This document shows positions 1 to 7,039 of a stretch of DNA of 64,000 bases, one piece after another; within the stretch, counting starts at the first letter, position 1, and each line of letters starts with the position of its first letter. This DNA comes from Actinacidiphila yanglinensis (GTDB taxonomy: Bacteria > Actinomycetota > Actinomycetes > Streptomycetales > Streptomycetaceae): contig NZ_FNVU01000012.1 of assembly GCF_900107965.1 (NCBI RefSeq), forward strand, positions 62,001 through 126,000, read 5' to 3'. The position numbers and the translations under genes are program-made. A model generated the notes under the pieces. That model was given only the letters and a program-made list of their open reading frames with translations. It was not told where the DNA came from and ran no database searches.

Positions 1-186
1 CTTGCCGACCTCGCTCGCGCCCACCGCGGCCGTGCCCTGGGTGATGTCGACGACGGCGAGGGCGGCGACGAGGAGCACGGCCGCGGCCACCGCCGCGACC
101 GCCCCGATGGACGGCGCGGGCCCGGAGGTGAACGCGGGCGCGGTCGCGGGCCCGCGGCGCGGCGCGGTCGTCCCGGTGCCGGCCAC
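1..186 (-). CDS. Iron-siderophore ABC transporter permease (FecCD family), 5' part only
   Basis: Only the first 62 codons are in the window; the rest lies beyond the left edge. The GTG start follows the stop of the binding-protein gene by four bases. After about 26 Ala/Pro/Thr-rich residues comes a hydrophobic helix rich in Ala and Val. It is followed by the segment VVDITQGTAAVGASEVGK, which matches the start of FecCD-type permeases (helix 1 followed by DI..G...V). The family forms the membrane channel that moves ferric siderophores or haem inward using the partner ATPase. Placement as third gene after ATPase and lipoprotein fits an iron-uptake operon. The exact substrate cannot be read from this fragment. 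Confidence 0.8.
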   Translation of the reverse strand, partial: MAGTGTTAPRRGPATAPAFTSGPAPSIGAVAAVAAAVLLVAALAVVDITQGTAAVGASEVGK

Positions 187-190
187 GGCG

Positions 191-1186
191 CTACTTCGCC
201 AGGGCGGCGACGAGGGCGTCGACGTACGCCTCCATCGACGCGGGGCCGCCGAACATCCAGATGCCGTCCGGCAGCCGGTGCACCTGGCCGGACTTCACGA
301 ACGGCAGCGACTTCCAGACGGCGTTGCCGCCGAGGTGGGCGGTGAACGGGTCGCCGCCGTCGTTGCCGTTCTCTATGTAGGCGAACTGCACGTTCCCCAG
401 GCCGGTGAGCCCTTCGACATCGGTGGTGGCCAGGCCGTAGTCCTTGTCGCCCTTGACCGTCCAGGCGTTCTTCAGCCCCAGCTTCTCGTTGACTGCGCCG
501 ACGAGGGAGCCGCTGGTGTAGGGGCGGATCGACACCTGGTCGGAGACCACGTAGCTGTCGGCGAAGGCGACCTTGTCGCCCGTCAGGCCGGCGTCGGCCA
601 GGGCCTTCCGGCCCGCGGTGAGCTTCGCGTCGAACGCCTGCCGCACGGTGCCCGCCTTCGCCGTCGTCCCGGTGGCCTGGGCGATCAGGTCGAGGTCGCG
701 GGTCATCAGGCCGAGCTGGTCGGAGGCGTCGGCGGACCGCACCACGAGGACCGGGGCGACCTTGCGCAACTGCTTGACCACCGCCGCGGACAGGTCGGTC
801 GTCGCCACGACGAGGTCCGGCTGGAGGGCCGCGATGGTATCGGTGCTCGGCTCGCCGCGGGTGCCGATGTCCTTCGGCGTGTTCGTCAACGGGGCGGCGG
901 TGTCCCAGTTCCGGTAGCCCTTGACGTCCGCGACGCCGACCGGGGCGACGCCGAGCGTGACCAGGTCCTCCACGACGTTCCACTCGGTGCCGACGACCCG
1001 GGTGGCGGGATGGTCCAGGTGCACGGAGGTGCCGTCGGCGTCGGTGAGCGTGACGGGCCCGGCGGCCGTGGCCGAACCGGTGGCGGAGCCGGACGGCGCG
1101 GAGTCGGCGGAGGAGTGCTCGGTGGTGCCGCAACCGGCCAGGACGAGTGCCGCGGCAGCGGCCGCGGCGACGGGGAGGAGTCTCAT
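191..1186 (-). CDS. Iron-siderophore ABC transporter substrate-binding lipoprotein
   Basis: This 331-residue protein starts MRLLP, continues into an Ala/Leu-rich signal segment and has a lipobox ending LAGC at about residue 19, so it should be exported and lipid-anchored outside the membrane. A Ser/Thr/Ala linker precedes a FecB/TroA-type helical-backbone binding domain with RVVGTEWNVVEDLVTLGV near the start and the typical IAALQPDLVVAT strand. It ends close to the usual family length. The ATG overlaps the TGA of the upstream ATPase gene (ATGA), so translation is coupled. It likely captures a ferric siderophore and hands it to the permease encoded next. The ligand is inferred from family and from the iron box upstream. 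Confidence 0.9.
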   Translation of the reverse strand: MRLLPVAAAAAAALVLAGCGTTEHSSADSAPSGSATGSATAAGPVTLTDADGTSVHLDHPATRVVGTEWNVVEDLVTLGVAPVGVADVKGYRNWDTAAPLTNTPKDIGTRGEPSTDTIAALQPDLVVATTDLSAAVVKQLRKVAPVLVVRSADASDQLGLMTRDLDLIAQATGTTAKAGTVRQAFDAKLTAGRKALADAGLTGDKVAFADSYVVSDQVSIRPYTSGSLVGAVNEKLGLKNAWTVKGDKDYGLATTDVEGLTGLGNVQFAYIENGNDGGDPFTAHLGGNAVWKSLPFVKSGQVHRLPDGIWMFGGPASMEAYVDALVAALAK

Positions 1187-2088
1187 CGGGAAGTGCGGTG
1201 CCTTTCGTTTCGTGCTTGATGGCGGCCGATCGCGCGGGTGCGCGGCCGGCCGGTGACGGGGTCGGTGTCCACGTCGATCCGGATGCCGTAGACCTCCGTC
1301 AGCCGATGCGGCGTCAGGACGTCCTCGGGCGTGCCGTCGGCGACGATCCGCCCCTGGTGGAGCAGGGCGACCCGGTCGGCGACGGCCGCCGCCTGGTCGA
1401 GGTCGTGCAGGACCACGCCGACCGCGATCCCGTGGTCGTCGGCGAGGTCCCGGATCAGGTCGAGGAGTTCGACCTGGTAGCGCAGGTCGAGGTAGGTCGT
1501 GGGCTCGTCGAGCAGCAGCACGCCGGTCTCCTGGGCGAGGCAGCCGGCCAGCCACACCCGCTGGAGCTGCCCGCCGGACAGGTGGTCGACACCGCGTCCG
1601 GCCAGTTCCTCCAGCCCGGTCAGGCCGAGCGCCCGGTCCACGGCGGCGGTGCCCCCGGGGTCCGGCCGGCCCCAGCGGCCCCGGTACGGGTAGCGGCCGA
1701 ACTCGACCACGTCGCGGACGCTGAGCCCGCTCGGTGTGGGCCGGCCCTGCGTCAGGAGGGCGACCCGCCGGGCGAACGCGCGGGTGGACAGCGCGGTGCC
1801 GTCCACGGCCGCCTCGGTGCCGCGGTCGAGCGTGAGGGTGCCGGTCCGCGGCTGCTGCAGGCGGGCGAGGGTACGCAGCAGCGTCGACTTCCCGCTGCCG
1901 TTCGGGCCGACCAGCGCTGTCACCTCGGCGGGCCGCAGGGTGAGCGCGGCCCCGTGGACGACGTCGACGCCGTCGTACGCCACGGTCATCTGATCGGCCG
2001 ACAGTTCGTGGCCGTGGTGCGGTGGCGGTTGCGGTGGCGGCGGTTGGGGCCGCGGCGGGCCGCCGTTCGGTTCTTCCTCGACTCTCAC
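1183..2088 (-). CDS. Iron-siderophore ABC transporter ATP-binding protein
   Basis: The protein has Walker A (GPNGSGKST), the ABC signature LSGGQLQRVW, Walker B LLLDEPTTYLD and a late H-loop region (VLHDLDQAA), so it is a complete FecE/FepC-type ATPase that energises the membrane permease. It leads the three-gene operon. The GTG start chosen gives a proline- and histidine-rich N-terminal extension of about 33 residues that the family does not need. It lies only five bases from the iron box, so the message would be leaderless or nearly so. A later ATG at 1989 begins right at the conserved domain but has no convincing ribosome binding site. Iron regulation is inferred from the operator. Confidence 0.9.
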   Translation of the reverse strand: MRVEEEPNGGPPRPQPPPPQPPPHHGHELSADQMTVAYDGVDVVHGAALTLRPAEVTALVGPNGSGKSTLLRTLARLQQPRTGTLTLDRGTEAAVDGTALSTRAFARRVALLTQGRPTPSGLSVRDVVEFGRYPYRGRWGRPDPGGTAAVDRALGLTGLEELAGRGVDHLSGGQLQRVWLAGCLAQETGVLLLDEPTTYLDLRYQVELLDLIRDLADDHGIAVGVVLHDLDQAAAVADRVALLHQGRIVADGTPEDVLTPHRLTEVYGIRIDVDTDPVTGRPRTRAIGRHQARNERHRTSR

Positions 2089-2093
2089 GCGGC

Positions 2094-2112
2094 TTAGGTT
2101 AGCCTTACCTAA
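2094..2112 (-). promoter_or_regulatory. Iron box (DmdR1/IdeR-type operator)
   Basis: On the minus strand the site reads TTAGGTAAGGCTAACCTAA, a 19-bp near-perfect palindrome matching the actinobacterial iron-box consensus TTAGGTTAGGCTAACCTAA with one change. It lies immediately upstream of the iron ABC operon and two bases beyond the stop codon of the upstream gene. Iron-loaded DmdR1/IdeR/DtxR repressors bind such sites and shut off uptake genes when iron is plentiful. The repressor itself is not in the window. Confidence 0.9.
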
Positions 2113-2113
2113 A

Positions 2114-3211
2114 TCAGTTGGGGAAGGCAGGTGGCACCGGACCGGCGAGGGTGGCGGGCCGGACGGCGTGCGGGCCGAAGCGACGGCGGGCCCGGTCGGC
2201 GGCCTGCTCGGCGGCGCGGGCCTGGTGGTCGACGGGGTCGAGGGAGAGCTGGTGGTGGGCGTCGGCGGCGGGACGGAGCCGGTCGGCGCGCAGGGTGTAG
2301 CCGCGGACGCGGGCGCGCTGGAGGGCGAGGGAGTGGAGCAGGCCGAGGGCGGCGCCGGCGAGGTCCGGGGTGTGGGCGGTGGATTCGGGCAGGGTGCGGG
2401 TCCGGGTGGTGGTGGAGCGGTCGGCGTAGCGGAGGGTGAGGGTGAGGCGGCCGGTGGCCTGGTCGGTGTCGCGCAGGCTGGTGCCCAGCTGTTCGGCGAG
2501 GCGGAGGACGGCGCGGTGGTGGTCGACGGGGTCGAGGGTGTCGTGGTCGGCGGTGTGATGGGCGGTCAGGTGCAGGGCGGTGGGCTGGGGCGTGACCGGG
2601 CGGGGGTCGTGGCCGTGGGCGCGCTCGGCGAGCAGGCGGGCGGGGGCGGCGCCGAGGATGCGCTGGAGGGTGGCGGTGGGCAGGCCGGCGACATCGCCGA
2701 CGGTGGTGAGGCCGTAGTGGTGGAGAGTGTCGGCGGTGCTGCGGCCGATGCCGGGCAGGGCGGTGACGGGGCGGGGGTGCAGCCAGTTGCTGATGGCCCG
2801 GGGGTCGTGGGGGATGTGGGTGGTGTGCCCGGGCGGGGTGGCGGCGGCGGCCATGGCGGCGAGCATGCGGTTGGGGGCGAGACCGGCGCTGGTGCGGATG
2901 CCGAACCGGGCGGCCAGGCGCATGTTGGCCATCCGGACGATGTGGTCGGGGGCGAGGTCGAAGTAGCGCAGCGCTCCGCTGATGTCGAGCTGGACGGCGT
3001 CGGGCGGGAACGGCTGGAGGCGGGGGGTGATGTCGGCCAGGGCCTCCAGGATCTCGGCGTACTGGTCGTCGCTGAGGGTGGCGTGCAGGTGCAGGTGGGC
3101 GATGAAGGTGGGCCGCGGTGCCGGTGTCGCCGCGACTGCCGGGGCCGTTGGAGCCGTCGGGAGTGGCGGTGCCGCCGGGGGCGTCCGTGTCATCGGTGTC
3201 GTCGGGGTCAT
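2114..3211 (-). CDS. imuB: ImuB-like Y-family polymerase homolog (probably non-catalytic mutasome subunit)
   Basis: This 365-residue protein keeps Y-family landmarks: FGIRTSAGLAPNRMLAAMAA (palm region after motif III), a helix-hairpin-helix TALPGIGRSTADTL, and a little-finger-like C-terminal half. The N-terminal DxD motif of active DinB-type enzymes is absent, and the usual S-[IL]-D-E motif reads QLDIS, so the metal-binding acids appear lost, as in ImuB proteins. QLSLD at residues 321-325 resembles a sliding-clamp binding motif. Its ATG overlaps the dnaE2 stop (ATGA), so it is co-translated with the polymerase. By family knowledge ImuB bridges the clamp and DnaE2 during damage bypass. No ImuA' gene is adjacent. 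Confidence 0.8.
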   Translation of the reverse strand: MTPTTPMTRTPPAAPPLPTAPTAPAVAATPAPRPTFIAHLHLHATLSDDQYAEILEALADITPRLQPFPPDAVQLDISGALRYFDLAPDHIVRMANMRLAARFGIRTSAGLAPNRMLAAMAAAATPPGHTTHIPHDPRAISNWLHPRPVTALPGIGRSTADTLHHYGLTTVGDVAGLPTATLQRILGAAPARLLAERAHGHDPRPVTPQPTALHLTAHHTADHDTLDPVDHHRAVLRLAEQLGTSLRDTDQATGRLTLTLRYADRSTTTRTRTLPESTAHTPDLAGAALGLLHSLALQRARVRGYTLRADRLRPAADAHHQLSLDPVDHQARAAEQAADRARRRFGPHAVRPATLAGPVPPAFPN

Positions 3212-6200
3212 CCGGCGCTCCCGGGGCTGCGGTGGCCGAGCCGGCGCAGGTCGGCGGAGCGGGTGCCGGCCGGCTGCAGGTCGGCGTAGGGGTGCAGGCG
3301 CGCTCCGGCGGTCCCGTTCGTCAGGGTCCGGCCGCCGGCCGGCTCGCCCGTCCCCGCGGGTTCGCCGGGCGGGGTCGGCGCGGAGTGCGGGCCGGCGCCG
3401 AGGAGGTCGAGGGCGGCCTGCGGACCGTGGTCGCGGCGGGTGGCGGCGAGCCGGTCCAGGTCCCAGGCCATGGTGCCCACGATGGTGCGGCGCCCGCCGC
3501 GGACCTGGACTGTGCCGCGGACCAGCAGCAGCCCGGAGTGGAAGACGGTGTGTGCGCAGGCCTCGTGGGAGTCCTCGAAGAACGCCAGGTCCACCAGGCC
3601 GGAGCCGTCCTCGAGGGTGACGAAGATGACGCGCTTGCCCGAGGCAATGGGCGGCGTCTGCGTGGATGCCTTCACCCCGGCGACCAGCACCTGACGGCCG
3701 GGCTGCACCCGGGCCAGGTGCGCGGCGTCGACGGCGCCGATCTCGCGCAGCAGCCGGTGGTGGTGCTCCATCAGGTGCTGGGAGACGTCGATGCCCAGGA
3801 CGTGGAGTTCCGCGCCGAGCGCCTCACGCCCGGTCATCTCCCGCAGCCCGCTGGGCTCGGCGCCGCCGATCGGGTCCGCGGTGAGCGGGACCTGGCCGGC
3901 GCCGGCGGTGCGGTTGCGGGTCTGCCGGTGCAGTTCGGCGATCTGCAGCAGCAGGTCCCGGCGGGTCGACCGTTCATCGTGCAGCTCGTCCAACGCGCCG
4001 ATACCGGCGAGGTGTTCGGCCAGCGGCCGGGACGGCCGGGCGCGCTGCCAGAAGTCGGACAGCGAGGAGTACGGCTGCCCCGCGGCGATCCGCTCGGACT
4101 CCGCCTCGGTGATGCCGCGCACCGCGGCCAGCGCGAGCCGCACCCCGAACCGGCCGGGCCTGCCGGACCCGCCCGGCGCACCGGGTGCACCCGGCGCACC
4201 GGGTTCGACGGGGTCGACGGGTTCGACGGGTTCGACGGGTTCGACGGTGTGCCGCACCCGGGAGCGGTTGACGTCGACGGGCAGGACGGGCACGTCGTGC
4301 CGGCGGGCGTCGGCGACGATGACGCGCTTGGGCCACATGCCCGGGTCGTGTTCGAGCAGGCCCGCGTAGAGCGCGGCCGGGTGGTGGGCCTTCAGCCACG
4401 CCGACTGCAGGGCGGGCACCGCGAAGGCGACCGCGTGCGCGCGGCAGAACCCGTAGGCGCCGAACGCCTCCACGGTCTCCCAGACCTTGTCGCGGACGCC
4501 CTGGTCGTAACCGCGGGCGGCGGCCTGCTGGTGGAACCACGCCTTGATGCCGGGCAGCCGCTCCCGGTCGCCCAGGGCGCGGCGGGCCGTCTCGGCCAGG
4601 GCGTAGTCGCAACCGGTCAGCACCGAGAGCGTCATGATGATCTGCTCGTGCCAGATCGTCACCCCGTAGGTGTCGGCCAGGACCGGACCGAGGTCGCGGT
4701 GGGCGTACGCGGGGTCGGCGCCGTGCCGGGCGGCGATGTACCGCTCGGGCATGCCGCCGGCCACCGGGCCGGGACGGAAGAGCGAGATGTCGGCGATGAC
4801 GTCCTGCGGGTCGCGGGGCTGCAGGCGGGACAGCAGGTCCTGCTGCCCGGGTGACTCCAGCTGGAACATGCCGACGGTGTCGGACGCCTGGATCATCCGG
4901 AACGCGAAGAAGTCGTCCAGCGGGACCTGCGTGCCGTCGTCGAGGTCGATCCGCTCGCCGGTGGCGCGGGCCACCTCCTCGACGGCGTGCGCCATCGCGG
5001 ACTGCATCCGCACGCCCAGCACGTCCAGCTTGATCAGCCCCAGCGCCTCCACCTCCTCCTTGGCGGCCTGCACCATCGGGTACCGGTCGGCCGGGGTGGG
5101 CTGCACCGGCAGCCGGTCCAGCAGGGTGGCGTCGCTGATGATGACCCCGCACGGGTGCATCGCCATCCCCCGCACCAGCGCGTCCAGCCCTCCGGCCAGC
5201 TCGAACAGCGGCCCGAACCGGCCGGTCGCCGCCTCGGCCGCCAGCGGCCGCAGCTCCGGCAGTTCGGCCAGCGCGCCGCCGATGTCGCCGGCCCGCAGGT
5301 GCGGGAACGACTTGGCGATCCGGTCCACCTCGGCGGGCTCGATGCCCAGCGCGAGCCCGGTGTCCCGCAGGGCGTGCCGGGCCCGGTAGGTCTCGGGCAT
5401 CGCGGTCACCGCGACCCGCTCGGTCCCGAACCGCTCGATGATCGCGTCGTATGCCTCCAGCCGCCGCGCGCTCTCCACGTCGATGTCGATGTCCGGCAGC
5501 CCGGCCCGCCGCACCGACAGGAACCGCTCGAACAGCAGCCGGTGCTCGAGCGGGTTCGCGGTGGCGATCCGCAGCGCGTGGCAGACCATCGAACCGGCGC
5601 CCGAACCGCGGGCCGCGACCCGGATGCCCAGCGCGCGGATGTCGGCGACGGCCTGGCCGACCGCGAGGAAGTACGCGTCGTAGCCCAGCTTGCCGATCAC
5701 CCCGAGTTCCTGCTCCAACCGGTCCCGCGCCGGCCGGTCACGGCCCAGGCCGCGGTCGGCGAGCCCGGCCTCGCACCGCTCCCGCAGCGTCCGCGCGGCG
5801 CCCCGTGGCCCCGCCGCGGCGCCCACGACCCGCGCCTCGGGGAAGTGCGGCACGCCCAGGCCGAGGTCCGCCGCCGGGTCGATCCGGCAGGACCGCGCGG
5901 TCGCGTCCGTGTCGGCCAGCAGCCGCCGCGCCCGCCGCTCGTCGGCGCCCGCGCCCTCCGCGATCCGCTGCGCGGCGTCGGACATCGCGGCCGGGTCCTT
6001 CAGCCACCGCCGGCCCGGATCCAGCCGGCGCCGGTCGATCGGGCGCAACAGCCGTGCGGCGTCCAGGACATCGGCGAGCCGGTGCTGCCCGGGATCGGCG
6101 TAGCGGACGGCGTTGGTCAGGACGGCGGGGGTCCCGGTGCGGTCGGCGAGCGCCAGGGTACGGGCGGCCAGCCGCAGCGACCCCGGCCCGGTGCCGTCCT

Positions 6201-6771
6201 GGCCGTGCCAGACCGTCTCCATGCGCACCCCTCCGGTCCCGAACACCTCCCGCCACGGCTCCAGCAGCCGGACCGCGGCGTCCTCCCGGCCCGCCGACAG
6301 GGCGCGCACCGGCTCCGAGAGCGGGCCCAGCAGCACGACCAGGCCCGGCCCGCCGTACGCGCGCAGCGCCTCCCACGGCACCACCGGGCTCGCGCCCCGC
6401 GCCACGCCGGCGTGCCCGGCCGACACCAGCCGGCACAGCCGCGCCCACCCGATCCGGTCCTGCGCGAGCAGCACCACCCGCAGCGGCGGCTCCACCACGT
6501 GCGCGCCGCCGCGCACCGGTGTCCGCGGGCGCCGGCCCGGGGCCGGCGGCACGAGTGGCTCGACGGCCACGTCGACCCCGAACACCGGGCGCACCCCGGC
6601 CGCCGCGCAGGCCTGGGCGAACCGCACGGCACCGGTCACGGTGTCCCGGTCGGTGAGCGCGAGGGTGTCCATGCCGCGCTCGGCCGCCCGTGCCACCAGA
6701 TCCTCCGGATGCGAGGCGCCGTACCGGGGCGAGTAACCGGACGCGACGTGCAGATGGGCGAAGCCCACCAC
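3208..6771 (-). CDS. dnaE2: Error-prone DNA polymerase III alpha subunit DnaE2
   Basis: This 1187-residue protein begins with a PHP domain (AHLHVASGYS, LALTDRDTV), then carries the C-family palm with PDIDIDVE near residue 425 and a third acidic strand LIKLDVLG near 580. An OB-fold (VLVAGVKAS, TLEDGSGLVDLAFFED) lies near the C-terminus. It is clearly the DnaE2 branch by length and by coupling to an ImuB-like gene. The enzyme performs translesion synthesis and damage-induced mutagenesis. Two adjacent GTG codons are possible starts after GGGAGGTG. An SOS box lies about 50 bases upstream. A low-complexity run of VEP and GAP repeats interrupts the protein at about residues 840-870 (positions 4165-4246). 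Confidence 0.95.
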   Translation of the reverse strand: MVGFAHLHVASGYSPRYGASHPEDLVARAAERGMDTLALTDRDTVTGAVRFAQACAAAGVRPVFGVDVAVEPLVPPAPGRRPRTPVRGGAHVVEPPLRVVLLAQDRIGWARLCRLVSAGHAGVARGASPVVPWEALRAYGGPGLVVLLGPLSEPVRALSAGREDAAVRLLEPWREVFGTGGVRMETVWHGQDGTGPGSLRLAARTLALADRTGTPAVLTNAVRYADPGQHRLADVLDAARLLRPIDRRRLDPGRRWLKDPAAMSDAAQRIAEGAGADERRARRLLADTDATARSCRIDPAADLGLGVPHFPEARVVGAAAGPRGAARTLRERCEAGLADRGLGRDRPARDRLEQELGVIGKLGYDAYFLAVGQAVADIRALGIRVAARGSGAGSMVCHALRIATANPLEHRLLFERFLSVRRAGLPDIDIDVESARRLEAYDAIIERFGTERVAVTAMPETYRARHALRDTGLALGIEPAEVDRIAKSFPHLRAGDIGGALAELPELRPLAAEAATGRFGPLFELAGGLDALVRGMAMHPCGVIISDATLLDRLPVQPTPADRYPMVQAAKEEVEALGLIKLDVLGVRMQSAMAHAVEEVARATGERIDLDDGTQVPLDDFFAFRMIQASDTVGMFQLESPGQQDLLSRLQPRDPQDVIADISLFRPGPVAGGMPERYIAARHGADPAYAHRDLGPVLADTYGVTIWHEQIIMTLSVLTGCDYALAETARRALGDRERLPGIKAWFHQQAAARGYDQGVRDKVWETVEAFGAYGFCRAHAVAFAVPALQSAWLKAHHPAALYAGLLEHDPGMWPKRVIVADARRHDVPVLPVDVNRSRVRHTVEPVEPVEPVDPVEPGAPGAPGAPGGSGRPGRFGVRLALAAVRGITEAESERIAAGQPYSSLSDFWQRARPSRPLAEHLAGIGALDELHDERSTRRDLLLQIAELHRQTRNRTAGAGQVPLTADPIGGAEPSGLREMTGREALGAELHVLGIDVSQHLMEHHHRLLREIGAVDAAHLARVQPGRQVLVAGVKASTQTPPIASGKRVIFVTLEDGSGLVDLAFFEDSHEACAHTVFHSGLLLVRGTVQVRGGRRTIVGTMAWDLDRLAATRRDHGPQAALDLLGAGPHSAPTPPGEPAGTGEPAGGRTLTNGTAGARLHPYADLQPAGTRSADLRRLGHRSPGSAG

Positions 6772-6821
6772 CGCGCACCTCCCTCACTCCACCCCTCCAC
6801 GTCCCCACGACCGCGCTCGTC

Positions 6822-6837
6822 TCGTACATTCGTTCGA
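6822..6837 (-). promoter_or_regulatory. LexA (SOS) box upstream of dnaE2
   Basis: The minus strand reads TCGAACGAATGTACGA, matching the actinobacterial LexA box TCGAAC-N4-GTTCGA with one mismatch in the right arm. It lies 51 bases upstream of the dnaE2 start, the expected place for a damage-inducible promoter. DnaE2/ImuB operons are classic members of the LexA regulon in actinobacteria, so damage induction is the straightforward inference. Confidence 0.8.
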
Positions 6838-6946
6838 TAACCATAACGCGGTTTTCCCAGGTCAGCGACTCGACAGGCCGGCGGGCCACGACTCGGCCCG
6901 GACACAGGGGAGTTGGGGTCCGGACCCGTTCCGTGCGGGAAAGACG

Positions 6947-6984
6947 CCCGGGGCCCGGACGCCGTACGGCGTCCGGGCCCCGGG
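6947..6984 (-). terminator. Perfect 38-bp palindrome, likely terminator of the subtilase gene
   Basis: The two 19-base arms (left arm begins CCCGGGGCCCGGACGCC) are exact reverse complements with no spacer, so the transcript would fold into a very strong hairpin. It begins 55 bases after the stop of the secreted subtilase gene. No T-tract follows, as is usual for high-GC actinomycetes. Confidence 0.7.
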
Positions 6985-7039
6985 TCGGAGGGGTGCCGGC
7001 GGGGGAGCGGTGCGCCGCCCCCGCCGGTGGGTCACGGCC

